From: a virus
Reading direction: 5' to 3' (one strand)
Virus record (IMG/VR): IMGVR_UViG_3300032092_000054
Span: 1-48,515 of that record
Length of the DNA stretch: 48,515 nucleotides
Shown here: positions 23,823 to 31,511 of the stretch, one piece after another
Layout: the number at the start of each line of letters is the position of its first letter
How positions within the stretch are numbered: the first letter of the stretch is position 1
Position numbers and translations under genes: made by a program
The notes under the pieces: generated by a model
What the model saw: only the letters and a program-made list of their open reading frames with translations
Database searches by the model: none
What the model was told of the DNA's origin: nothing

Positions 23823-24436
23823 TGAAAAACTTGGGGGTTATAAATTCATTCACTTCAAAAGTATTACTCATTTTTGCGGTAATATTTATTTTGTCCTCAG
23901 CAGTTCCTGTAGGTGAGGACCCACAGATTATTAGTTTATGTGACACAACATTTGTATTAAAGAAATACACCGTAAATCCACCACCAGGATATCTTAGTAG
24001 TTGGTTTGTTGACCCCGAAGAATTAATTATGGGAAGTTCAAATGAAAATACTATAAGTATCAAATGGACTGAACCGGGAAACTATACAATAATTGCTCAG
24101 TTCTCTAATGGTAGATGTGTTAGTAGTAGTCAATTAAATGTAATTGTTGAGGGATGTCCTGATTTCACAATATACATTCCAAATACATTTACCCCTGATG
24201 GTGATAATACAAACGATGTGTTTGGTGCTTATGGAACCAACCTTGAAGAGTTCAGTATGGAAATATATGATAGGTGGGGAGAACTGTTATTTGTTTCAGA
24301 CGCTCTTGAATATAGGTGGGATGGATACTATAAAGGTAATCTATGCCAACAAGATATATATGTATTTAAAATAACATACAAAGCGAAAAATTTAATATCC
24401 AAAGCAGTTTACGGAAGAGTTCTCCTACTTAATTAA
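23822..24436 (+). CDS. secreted protein with C-terminal CHU_C (type IX type B) domain
   Basis: This 204-residue protein has an N-terminal hydrophobic signal (VLLIFAVIFILSSA) and an Ig-like part (SIKWTEPGNYTIIAQF). A canonical C-terminal domain follows (IPNTFTPDGDNTNDVFGAYG, MEIYDRWGELLF, WDGYYKG, DIYVFKITYK). This is the gliding-motility C-terminal domain used as a type B sorting signal of the type IX secretion system. Its presence implies a host with that system. Confidence 0.88.
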   Translation: MKNLGVINSFTSKVLLIFAVIFILSSAVPVGEDPQIISLCDTTFVLKKYTVNPPPGYLSSWFVDPEELIMGSSNENTISIKWTEPGNYTIIAQFSNGRCVSSSQLNVIVEGCPDFTIYIPNTFTPDGDNTNDVFGAYGTNLEEFSMEIYDRWGELLFVSDALEYRWDGYYKGNLCQQDIYVFKITYKAKNLISKAVYGRVLLLN

Positions 24437-25164
24437 ACTACAACAACATCCTCTATTTTGTTTTTAATTAACCAAGGTTTTGTATCCAAAGGATTCTTTA
24501 AATCCTCCAATAGGTCATAACTCTCAACAAGTTTTCTTAGTTCACTTATATTTTCTTTAGTATAAAAAGTATCTAATAGTAAACTTAATACATGTTTTTT
24601 ACCTAATAGTGAGTTCTCCAAATTTAATTTTAAAACTAAATCCTCAATACCTAAACTTGGAAGATATTTGATTTCTATTGAATCAGCGTTTGTTATATTT
24701 AAAATGTGATTTGTTACGTATTCACCGAAATAATAATCAAACCTTCCTTTATCTAACCCATAACCGTGGGGGAATTGCGAAGTGATTGTTATAGAAGGAT
24801 ATTCAAACTTAATTTTATCTTTATTGTTTTCAATTTTTCTAATTTCAGAATCCGAATAAATAGGTCTTTCATTATTATAATATTTAAACCACTGACCTTT
24901 ATATTCGTTCTTAACATTATATGAGATAATATCGATGATGTTTAAATTCTTTATATTATAATTTTGATATTTTTCTAAGAAATTTTTTTTAATTGGTATT
25001 AAATCAACTACGTTTGTAAGTTCAGTTTCACCTCTAACAACCAAAAATGGACCGCAATCCAAAACTTCAATCACAGTTGTATGGTCAAAATAACCTAATA
25101 TGTAATCTGCGAACAAATTAACAAAACCCTTTTTTGAATTTAAATCTATGTATTTCATAATCAT
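24433..25164 (-). CDS. unknown 243-residue protein
   Basis: No family is assigned with confidence. Visible blocks are FADYILGYFDHTTVIEVLD, CGPFLVVRGETEL, TSQFPHGYGLDKGRFDYYFG and a terminal KPWLIKNKIEDVVVV. I recall similar proteins in other Bacteroidetes phages with the same FPHGYGL block but no assigned function. ATG codons at 25164 and 25158 are both possible starts. Its end overlaps the CHU_C gene by 4 bases, tail to tail. Confidence 0.7.
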   Translation of the reverse strand: MIMKYIDLNSKKGFVNLFADYILGYFDHTTVIEVLDCGPFLVVRGETELTNVVDLIPIKKNFLEKYQNYNIKNLNIIDIISYNVKNEYKGQWFKYYNNERPIYSDSEIRKIENNKDKIKFEYPSITITSQFPHGYGLDKGRFDYYFGEYVTNHILNITNADSIEIKYLPSLGIEDLVLKLNLENSLLGKKHVLSLLLDTFYTKENISELRKLVESYDLLEDLKNPLDTKPWLIKNKIEDVVVV

Positions 25165-25208
25165 TTTTAATAATTAATACGGAAATAAAATAATACTCTA
25201 AATACTAT

Positions 25209-25237
25209 TTGACATTTAATGTCTGATATTTTATAAT
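25209..25237 (+). promoter_or_regulatory. consensus TTGACA-N17-TATAAT promoter with palindromic operator
   Basis: TTGACA (25209-25214) and TATAAT (25232-25237) are separated by exactly 17 bases. A perfect inverted repeat GACATTTAATGTC (25211-25223) overlaps the -35 and the spacer, as expected for a repressor site. Confidence 0.7.
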
Positions 25238-25255
25238 TCTCTAAAACTTAATTAT

Positions 25256-25531
25256 ATGACAATAGCGGTTGAAGTAGAAGATATTCTTTGGGGTATGACA
25301 TCTCGAGAAAAAAAAGAAATGTTTGAAGAACTATTATCAGAACTTGATATCAATTGGGTTATAGAATGTTTGAATGATGCTAGTATAAATACAAAATTTT
25401 CAAAATCAGTTGACAAGAACTGTGAAGATGAGTTCAATAAAAAAGTTCTTTCTTTACTAAATAACAGTTTTAAATTAACTCAAGAGGAAGAAGATTTGAT
25501 ATCTAAAATATCTGACAGGATTAATCCTTAA
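25256..25531 (+). CDS. small acidic protein behind a strong promoter
   Basis: This 91-residue helical protein (MFEELLSELDINWVIECLND, LTQEEEDLISKISD) has an unusually good promoter 19 bases upstream. It is isolated between reverse-strand genes and overlaps the next one by 4 bases, tail to tail. No family is recognised; a regulator or anti-host factor is possible given the promoter. Confidence 0.65.
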   Translation: MTIAVEVEDILWGMTSREKKEMFEELLSELDINWVIECLNDASINTKFSKSVDKNCEDEFNKKVLSLLNNSFKLTQEEEDLISKISDRINP

Positions 25532-26583
25532 AAATCTAAATATTCGAAAATAGATTCATTGATTAATTTATTCACATTTTTTTGATTAGGATAATCATCA
25601 ATTCTTAATTCCAAACATTTAACATCATCTGTATAATTTTCAGTATCCTCAACTAAACTAAAGTAATTATTAAAATCATATATCGTTGAATTGAAACCAA
25701 CATGCGATTCTAAAAAATGTGATAAAATTCTAATAAAATTATCTGTAATATCTACTTTGTATGTAGTATTACGATTGCTCCATACTCCTTTACCGATTCC
25801 AAAAGATTCTAATTCTTTGTTAACCTCTTCTGCCCACTCGGCAGTTAATGCTTGATTAAATGCTGTTAAATGACAATTAATTAAAGAATTATAAAATGCC
25901 TCAGTCAAAACCTCTTCGGTTATAAAATTGAATGTAGTTTCATCTTTAAACATACTAACAACAATTTCCTTATCAACCCTCAATACTTTATCGTTTCCTA
26001 AGGCTTCCGCTAATTCAGGAATTATAGTTTCGTAGATATCGTCAGAATAATTACTTAAAACTATTTCTTTTAAATTTTCCGCAACATATATACAAAATAA
26101 TCTGAAATTTTCATTAGTTAAAACCCCAACGACATCATTATAAACATCACCGGTAGCATCACTGTAAGGTTCGTAAGTACCATCACTTAATATTCCGTAT
26201 GCCAAATCATAAGACGAAATCCTTCTAGAATATTCGTGACTACAGAATAATCTACTTAATTGACTATAATCGTCTAAAACTAAAAAAACTCTACCGTTAT
26301 CGTATACTATATCTCTATAAAGTTGTCTACATACCTGCTCAATAAACTTCTCTTTTAATTCTGGTTTTCTAAAACAATACCAATCAAAAGAATTTTGAGT
26401 GTAACTATCATCAAAATCAAAACCTGCTGAAGGGTCAATCAATTCTAACAAACCCCTACTCTCAACTATTTTTAAAAATCTTCGGACACGTTCCCATTCT
26501 TCATCATCACCTGTACCAAATGCTGACAGGAATTCTAAATCATTACCTGTATTAAATCTATCAATTAAATTTCTTAATGCCAT
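25528..26583 (-). CDS. unknown 351-residue protein
   Basis: This acidic, largely helical protein (RNLIDRFNTGNDLEFLSAFG, EEWERVRRFLKIVESRGLLE, RVFLVLDDYSQLSRLF) has no transmembrane segment or signal peptide. It lies 9 bases downstream of the reverse-strand gene ending at 26593 and is probably co-transcribed with it. No family is recognised. Confidence 0.72.
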   Translation of the reverse strand: MALRNLIDRFNTGNDLEFLSAFGTGDDEEWERVRRFLKIVESRGLLELIDPSAGFDFDDSYTQNSFDWYCFRKPELKEKFIEQVCRQLYRDIVYDNGRVFLVLDDYSQLSRLFCSHEYSRRISSYDLAYGILSDGTYEPYSDATGDVYNDVVGVLTNENFRLFCIYVAENLKEIVLSNYSDDIYETIIPELAEALGNDKVLRVDKEIVVSMFKDETTFNFITEEVLTEAFYNSLINCHLTAFNQALTAEWAEEVNKELESFGIGKGVWSNRNTTYKVDITDNFIRILSHFLESHVGFNSTIYDFNNYFSLVEDTENYTDDVKCLELRIDDYPNQKNVNKLINESIFEYLDF

Positions 26584-26592
26584 AAATTTATT

Positions 26593-27174
26593 TTAATTAA
26601 ATTCACAAATACCAAAATACTCAATATTAATCTTTCCTAGTATACCTGACAACACACTACTAAATAAAGAACCCTCCTCACCATATTTACCTCTTAGATG
26701 ATTTTGTACTTCTAATACAATTTCAGTCGCCAATGGGGTTTCGTCGGGTACTAAAGCACCGATTAATTTTATTATCCCTTGGAACAATGGTGCGTTAAAT
26801 GAGTTATAAAGGATTTTTATCGCCTCATTGACCGTACCAACTTTTAAATCTGTTTTCAGATTTACAAAAAAGTCGTCTATAACTCCAAAAATTGGTGTTA
26901 GTTTTGATTTAAGATATGGGTCTAACTTAGATTTATTCTCACCACAATATTGGGTTGTCCATTCCTTATAATCGCTCATATGATTTGCCGGAAAAACACT
27001 AACAAGTAATTTAACTATGTTTTGTATTTGGTCTCTGTATTTCCAAATTATCCCTATACCACCCCTTTTATCCGTACCTCTAGTTGGGGTTTGTTTTGTT
27101 GTTCCTGAAGTTGTTTGTTCATACAGACCCAATATCCTTTTTTTCTCCTCTTCCGTTATAATAAATTTTTTCAT
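26593..27174 (-). CDS. protein with putative capsid-targeting N-terminus
   Basis: This 193-residue protein begins MKKFIITEEEKKRILGLYE|Q, one of eight proteins here with a short charged start ending in [L/I/V]-x-E. A threonine-rich linker follows (TTSGTTKQTPTRGTDKRGG), then a helical domain (IQNIVKLLVSVFPANHMSDY). A TATTTAT box on the reverse strand (27191-27197) lies 16 bases upstream. An internal virion role is inferred. Confidence 0.7.
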   Translation of the reverse strand: MKKFIITEEEKKRILGLYEQTTSGTTKQTPTRGTDKRGGIGIIWKYRDQIQNIVKLLVSVFPANHMSDYKEWTTQYCGENKSKLDPYLKSKLTPIFGVIDDFFVNLKTDLKVGTVNEAIKILYNSFNAPLFQGIIKLIGALVPDETPLATEIVLEVQNHLRGKYGEEGSLFSSVLSGILGKINIEYFGICEFN

Positions 27175-27190
27175 AAATCATGTTTTGATA

Positions 27191-27197
27191 ATAAATA
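27191..27197 (-). promoter_or_regulatory. TATTTAT box (putative late promoter)
   Basis: Reverse-strand TATTTAT, 16 bases upstream of the start at 27174. Confidence 0.5.
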
Positions 27198-27201
27198 TAA
27201 C

Positions 27202-27228
27202 AAAAAAGGGGATTTTGTCCCCTTTAAT
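27202..27228 (-). terminator. terminator of the small cysteine-rich gene
   Basis: On the reverse strand AAAGGGGA pairs with TCCCCTTT around a 5-base loop, followed by T residues. It lies just after the stop at 27252. Confidence 0.8.
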
Positions 27229-27251
27229 TTCTTTAACCCCTCAATGTCTAA

Positions 27252-27392
27252 TTACTTTTTGTAATACTTCTCAACTGTTTTTCTAACCGCCTCTTGAATT
27301 GCACTGTTTTTTGGTGTAGTCGTAGTTGGTGGTTGTTGAACTGGTTGAGGTTGTGGTTGAGGTTGGTTATTTTTGCATCCGCATCCGCCCAT
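27252..27392 (-). CDS. small cysteine- and proline-rich protein
   Basis: This 46-residue protein has the order MGGCGCKNN, a PQPQPQPVQQPP stretch with a run of threonines, then a helix AIQEAVRKTVEKYYKK. The N-terminal CGC cluster could bind metal or be lipid-modified. Short proteins of this layout are, as far as I recall, common in Bacteroidetes phages. It has its own terminator. Confidence 0.7.
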   Translation of the reverse strand: MGGCGCKNNQPQPQPQPVQQPPTTTTPKNSAIQEAVRKTVEKYYKK

Positions 27393-27396
27393 AACT

Positions 27397-27990
27397 TTAA
27401 TTTATTATTTCGAATTTATGTCCATAACAAGTTTTTCTTATCGACTTGCCATTTCCGTTACTTACTGGTATTCCTCTTAAACAATTTGATATCTTCATTC
27501 TAATATGTTTAGGATTTCCTTTTGAGAAACCATTAGATATGAGATAGTTTGCACCATCCACCAAATTATCGAAAATCAAGGTTTCTTCTGAAATTATATT
27601 AATTAAAGAATATTTTGTAAAGTTATTATTCTTTGATAAATTGTGTTTTGACAGTTTGATTTTTACTTCAGTGTTAAGAATATTTTTTCTAGAGTCACTT
27701 ACTTTAGCCAAGTTATATCCAAATGACGAATCATTACTATTGAATTTTTCAATATAGAAATTCTCCCTTTCAATTAAAGTTTCTTTTTCACAATTTTCAA
27801 GTACTTCAAAAATAAAATTAGTGTCACCATTTTTATTGAATGAGTTTTGAAGATGTTCGTTATCGTGAATACCTTTATTTAACATCCAAAAATGTTTTGC
27901 TCTTCTGTTATCCAAATTAACAGAACTTCCGATATAAACTTTTTGGTCAATCTTGTTTTGTATTTTATATATTCCTATTGTTTCAGACAT
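27397..27990 (-). CDS. GIY-YIG family (homing) endonuclease
   Basis: This 197-residue protein has an N-terminal GIY-YIG nuclease domain: GIYKI (5-9), KVYIGSS (16-22), DNRRAKHFW (27-35, catalytic arginine), FEVLENCEKETLIERENFYI (catalytic glutamate) and the C-terminal block NIISEETLIFDNLVDGANYL, which resembles NUMOD-type DNA-binding repeats. I chose the ATG at 27990 instead of 28008, because GIYKI normally lies within the first ten residues and a TATTTAT box (28007-28013) then sits 16 bases upstream. It is probably a free-standing homing endonuclease. Confidence 0.9.
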   Translation of the reverse strand: MSETIGIYKIQNKIDQKVYIGSSVNLDNRRAKHFWMLNKGIHDNEHLQNSFNKNGDTNFIFEVLENCEKETLIERENFYIEKFNSNDSSFGYNLAKVSDSRKNILNTEVKIKLSKHNLSKNNNFTKYSLINIISEETLIFDNLVDGANYLISNGFSKGNPKHIRMKISNCLRGIPVSNGNGKSIRKTCYGHKFEIIN

Positions 27991-28006
27991 ATAATAATCT
28001 ATACTC

Positions 28007-28013
28007 ATAAATA
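28007..28013 (-). promoter_or_regulatory. TATTTAT box (putative late promoter)
   Basis: Reverse-strand TATTTAT, 16 bases before the GIY-YIG start. It is divergent to the box at 28047-28053. Confidence 0.45.
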
Positions 28014-28046
28014 TTTAGAATTGTGATTTATAAGTGAATTTAAATA

Positions 28047-28053
28047 TATTTAT
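28047..28053 (+). promoter_or_regulatory. TATTTAT box (putative late promoter)
   Basis: TATTTATAA lies 10 bases before the ATG at 28064. A start at 28034 would place the box inside the coding region. Confidence 0.45.
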
Positions 28054-28063
28054 AAATAACATT

Positions 28064-29455
28064 ATGGAAAAAATAACATTAAAAAAACAAGATATAACAA
28101 AACTCATACAAGTTATTAAAGAACAAGAGGAAGAACAGGAACCTTCTGACGTTATTGAAGTCACACCTGATGAACTTTATAGATTATTTCCTGCTATTGA
28201 TTACAATTTAAATGCACTATCAAAGTTAAGAAAATACAGAGATAAAAAAATTGTGGTTAATGGTAAATTGAATGTTAGAGGATTAAAAATCAAATCTTTA
28301 GGCCCAATAATTAGAATTAATGGAGATTTGGATATGGTTGATAGTGATATCGCTTCACTAGATGGTGTAACAGTAACTGGTAGAGTTACTGATTGGGGTA
28401 GTGAAATGGCAAAAATCAAAGAAAGAAGAAGAGTTGCCGGTTTGTTATTACAAGCCCAATCAAGAAGAGAAGATGATGAATGGTCTTTAGAAAATACGGA
28501 TGAAGAAGGATTATGTGCACAAGCGGTATTTCAATACCTACAAGAAAATGAAGGAGACGAAGTTCAAACTGAACTTGAGGTCGATAGATTAAGAGAATTA
28601 AAAGAGCGTAGAGGAAACATATATTACGACCAAGAACAAGGTAATGATTCAGAAGAATTACAAGATGAGTTAGATTCTATTGATGCGGAAATTGAAGAAA
28701 TTGAAGAAAAGATTGATGTTTATGCATTGATTCCAAGTAAATACGGTTTTTATGGAAAAATGCGTACATATGAAACATACCAAGGAAATTTATATGGAAA
28801 TACATACGTAGTATCAACAGAAAGCGATGCCGAAGATGCCGCACTTGATTACGCTAAAGAATACATAGACGAAAACGGAACTGGTGGATTTAATCAAAAT
28901 TTTTGGATAGACCATTTAGATGAGGGAGGTATTTTAGATTACTTCAGAGATTTTTATGAGGATGATGTCAGAAACAATACTGATGTATACTTCAGTGAAG
29001 ATGACTTTGAATTAACATCAGAACAAGAGGAGCGTAAGGAACAACTTGAAAATTATATTGAGGAAATGGAAAGTATGTTATCGGATTTAGAAGAAGAACA
29101 AAGAAATTTGGAAGATTATGATAGTGATGAATACTATGATTTAGATGAAAAAATACAAGAGGTCCAATCAAATATTGAAACCGCACAAACTGAATTAGAT
29201 GGAATTGAACCTGATACTGAACCAACTGAAGAAATGATTGATAATAAGGTAGATGATTTGTTAGATGATGTTAAATACGATTATATTGCAAAATTGGAAG
29301 AGTTCGGAATGGATGCGGAAGATTATCTTGATAAAGATGGTTTGGCTCAAGCGTGGGTAGATTCTGATGGAATAGGAATTATGAATGGATATGATGGAAC
29401 CTATGAGACAACTTACGTTAATGACGAAACATATGTTGTAATGAGAACAAATTAA
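28064..29455 (+). CDS. acidic coiled-coil protein with putative targeting N-terminus
   Basis: This 463-residue protein begins MEKITLKKQDITKLIQVIKE|Q, a candidate propeptide ending in I-K-E. Residues about 45-110 have an LRR-like repetitive pattern (VNGKLNVRGLKIKSLG, INGDLDMVDSDIASLDGV). Long, very acidic coiled coils follow (about 165-225 and 310-375, DAEIEEIEEKIDVY, DLEEEQRNLEDYDSDEYYDL). It could be an internal scaffold or core component. No family is recognised. Confidence 0.72.
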   Translation: MEKITLKKQDITKLIQVIKEQEEEQEPSDVIEVTPDELYRLFPAIDYNLNALSKLRKYRDKKIVVNGKLNVRGLKIKSLGPIIRINGDLDMVDSDIASLDGVTVTGRVTDWGSEMAKIKERRRVAGLLLQAQSRREDDEWSLENTDEEGLCAQAVFQYLQENEGDEVQTELEVDRLRELKERRGNIYYDQEQGNDSEELQDELDSIDAEIEEIEEKIDVYALIPSKYGFYGKMRTYETYQGNLYGNTYVVSTESDAEDAALDYAKEYIDENGTGGFNQNFWIDHLDEGGILDYFRDFYEDDVRNNTDVYFSEDDFELTSEQEERKEQLENYIEEMESMLSDLEEEQRNLEDYDSDEYYDLDEKIQEVQSNIETAQTELDGIEPDTEPTEEMIDNKVDDLLDDVKYDYIAKLEEFGMDAEDYLDKDGLAQAWVDSDGIGIMNGYDGTYETTYVNDETYVVMRTN

Positions 29456-29503
29456 CCTTTAATAAATCCCAATATTTTATTATAATTTATTAAAAGAAAA
29501 AAT

Positions 29504-30274
29504 ATGTCGGGAAGAAAATTAAAAAAAGGTTTTGAGTTTTTATTAAACACAGATTGGTTGTTTCAAACCCCAATTGATTTAGAACATAAACAATATGTTC
29601 TTTTAAGTTATTTTCAAAAACTTAATGAACGATTTGATAAATTTGAGGTTTACCCCTCATTTATTGAATTGTCTTTGCATTTTGCCAACGTAAGAACTAT
29701 GATTGGTGAAAATAAAATGCTATCTACCGATAAGAAATTTGAATACTTTGATGATGAACTTTTGGTATCTGATTTAAAATACAATCAAGTCCCTGAATTA
29801 AACATAGATGATAATGGTCAGTACCAAGAAATCTTAAAATATGCAGCACCAAAGATTTACGATTACTTTAATATTGCAAAATCAATATGGGGATTGGTAA
29901 ACGAAAGTATATCAGTTCAGTTAAGAAGAAACAAAAATGAGTTATCTAAAAAATCAGGATATTTTTATTACCACAACAAAAAAGAAAAAACTCTATATGT
30001 TTGGGAATATAAATTAAAGAAAACAAAAGGGTCAGTAGAATATAGGAATTTTTCAAACTCAATATACTCAGGTCCAAAAGACGATTTGACTTTAAATGAA
30101 ATTATTAATAATTTTAGTAAATGGAATAAGCCAGATGCTAACACAAAATACCCAATCTTTGAAGTTATGGGTGGAGACGAATACCCGTTAGAACAAACAC
30201 TTTTACCAATATTCAAAAGAAGAATACTAAGTTATATAAATCAATCTTTGTCACTAAAATACGATAGAGTATGA
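29504..30274 (+). CDS. unknown 256-residue phage protein
   Basis: Conserved-looking blocks are KKGFEFLLNTDWLFQTPIDL, LEHKQYVLLSYFQKLNERFD, KEKTLYVWEYKLKK and LEQTLLPIFKRRI. The protein is mixed alpha/beta without signal or membrane segments. I recall similar proteins in other large Bacteroidetes phages but no function. It starts a run of overlapping small genes. Confidence 0.75.
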   Translation: MSGRKLKKGFEFLLNTDWLFQTPIDLEHKQYVLLSYFQKLNERFDKFEVYPSFIELSLHFANVRTMIGENKMLSTDKKFEYFDDELLVSDLKYNQVPELNIDDNGQYQEILKYAAPKIYDYFNIAKSIWGLVNESISVQLRRNKNELSKKSGYFYYHNKKEKTLYVWEYKLKKTKGSVEYRNFSNSIYSGPKDDLTLNEIINNFSKWNKPDANTKYPIFEVMGGDEYPLEQTLLPIFKRRILSYINQSLSLKYDRV

Positions 30275-30423
30275 ATACAGAAATTACATACGAATTAATA
30301 ATGAAACTTGTCAATGATAATCCAAATGATTATACTTTGGGAAAGAAAGTAAGAGAACTAATCAATTCAATAAAATATCCCAATGATAAAGAGATTTCTA
30401 ACGATAGAGGCGATAAAAATTAA
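30271..30423 (+). CDS. small unknown protein
   Basis: This 50-residue protein (MNTEITYELIMKLVNDNPND, then YTLGKKVRELINS) starts with an ATGA overlap on the previous stop and overlaps the next gene by 41 bases. No family is recognised. Confidence 0.55.
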   Translation: MNTEITYELIMKLVNDNPNDYTLGKKVRELINSIKYPNDKEISNDRGDKN

Positions 30424-30571
30424 CCTCACACAAGGAAAATTATTAAAAGACCTATTCAAGGCAGACGCATTAATTTTTGTAGATAAATTATCAACTGAAG
30501 TCTACAAACTTTATCAAAATGGATTGTCCGAAAAACAAATTTTAAAACAAATAAAAGATTGGAATATATGA
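30383..30571 (+). CDS. small unknown protein
   Basis: This 62-residue helical protein (LLKDLFKADALIFVDKLS, LYQNGLSEKQILKQIKDW) has a C-terminal half that looks like a small three-helix unit. It overlaps both neighbours. No family is recognised. Confidence 0.6.
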   Translation: MIKRFLTIEAIKINLTQGKLLKDLFKADALIFVDKLSTEVYKLYQNGLSEKQILKQIKDWNI

Positions 30572-30753
30572 AAACATTAAGAAACAAAACAAACGGAAAA
30601 CTCGAACGAGTTAAAGACAAAGAAGCCGAACCAAAGTTAAAATACGGGTGGGAATATGTATCAAAATCAGAATGGAAAAATCAATTTAAAACTCCAAAAG
30701 TTGAAAAAAATGACGACACAGATTCCAAAAAACAAAGAAAGAAAACTTCTTAA
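30568..30753 (+). CDS. small basic protein
   Basis: This 61-residue lysine-rich protein (MKTLRNKTNGKLERVKDKEA, KYGWEYVSKSEWKN) has its ATG at 30568, overlapping the previous stop (ATGA). No family is recognised. Confidence 0.6.
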   Translation: MKTLRNKTNGKLERVKDKEAEPKLKYGWEYVSKSEWKNQFKTPKVEKNDDTDSKKQRKKTS

Positions 30754-30913
30754 CAAATTAAGGAGCCCAATTCACATCTCATTTATTGCTGAAAGCATTT
30801 TAGAATGTAACGAGTATAATGCAAAAGAAATACTCAAGGATTACATTGAAGAGGGTGTCATTGAAGAAGTAAAAGACAATAAAAATTTTTATAGAACAAA
30901 ATCAAATGCCTGA
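30710..30913 (+). CDS. small winged-helix-like protein
   Basis: This 67-residue protein (ERKLLNKLRSPIHISFIAES, NAKEILKDYIEEGVIEEVKD) has the helix-helix-wing rhythm of a small DNA-binding domain. I chose ATG 30710 over one 18 codons upstream. It overlaps the next gene by 8 bases. Confidence 0.6.
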   Translation: MTTQIPKNKERKLLNKLRSPIHISFIAESILECNEYNAKEILKDYIEEGVIEEVKDNKNFYRTKSNA

Positions 30914-31286
30914 ATTAACAAAATTTACACCGGTTGAACCGCTCAAATCAAACAGATTCATTATCAAATTTAACAAAGAGGTAACTGTACCTGAATATCT
31001 TTTTAGAAGTTTTAAAATTTATAATGAAGGGGAGAAGTTAATCTTCAAAACAAAAATGTATCAAACCGTAAATTATTCATTTAATCCTGCGGACCTATTC
31101 AAAATTACCTCAGTTACGATTGAATATTTAGACCCAATTGGTGAAGTAGTAAATGGATTAAATTTTGATGTTCAGGGTTCAAACCTATCGTTTAAAAATG
31201 ATTACTCTGATGATAGTCTATCAATGATTGATTTTCAGTTTGTAATTAATCCTGAAACAATGAAGTTAATTTATAAAAATAGTTGA
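30906..31286 (+). CDS. unknown beta-rich protein, possible virion component
   Basis: This 126-residue protein (PLKSNRFIIKFNKEVTVPEY, TSVTIEYLDPIGEVVNGLNF, MIDFQFVINPETMKLIY) is rich in strands and resembles the compact beta folds of tail-tube-like proteins in overall pattern. I recall similar proteins in T4-like phages of Bacteroidetes. The structural role is an inference. Confidence 0.6.
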   Translation: MPELTKFTPVEPLKSNRFIIKFNKEVTVPEYLFRSFKIYNEGEKLIFKTKMYQTVNYSFNPADLFKITSVTIEYLDPIGEVVNGLNFDVQGSNLSFKNDYSDDSLSMIDFQFVINPETMKLIYKNS

Positions 31287-31289
31287 TGT

Positions 31290-31511
31290 ATGGATAAAGA
31301 AATGGTTAATCACCCCAATCATTATGGCGGTGAGTCAAATCCATACGAAGCCATAAAGGTGATTGATGCTTGGTCATTGGATTTTTGTTTGGGAAATACA
31401 GTAAAATACATTTCAAGAGCAGGAAAGAAAAACACCGATAAAGAATTGGAAGATTTAAAAAAGGCGCTTTGGTACTTACAACATAAGATTGATACATTAG
31501 AAAAAAGATGA
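31290..31511 (+). CDS. DUF3310 family protein
   Basis: This 73-residue protein matches the small phage family DUF3310: VNHPNHYGGESNPYEAIKVI, LGNTVKYISRAGKK, DLKKALWYLQHKI. The family is widespread in phages and is sometimes named nucleotide kinase-like without firm proof. It is coupled to the methyltransferase by a 4-base overlap. Confidence 0.85.
   Translation: MDKEMVNHPNHYGGESNPYEAIKVIDAWSLDFCLGNTVKYISRAGKKNTDKELEDLKKALWYLQHKIDTLEKR

Noticed and set aside
21874-24436. Frameshifts breaking one long secreted protein into three
   Set aside because: Each of the three frames begins with its own convincing signal peptide at a proper ATG, so they are more likely separate genes than sequencing errors.
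24433-25164. SAM synthetase-like reading of the 243-residue protein
   Set aside because: CGPFLVVRGETEL loosely recalls the GE motif of that family, but the HPDK and ATP-binding blocks are not recognisable.
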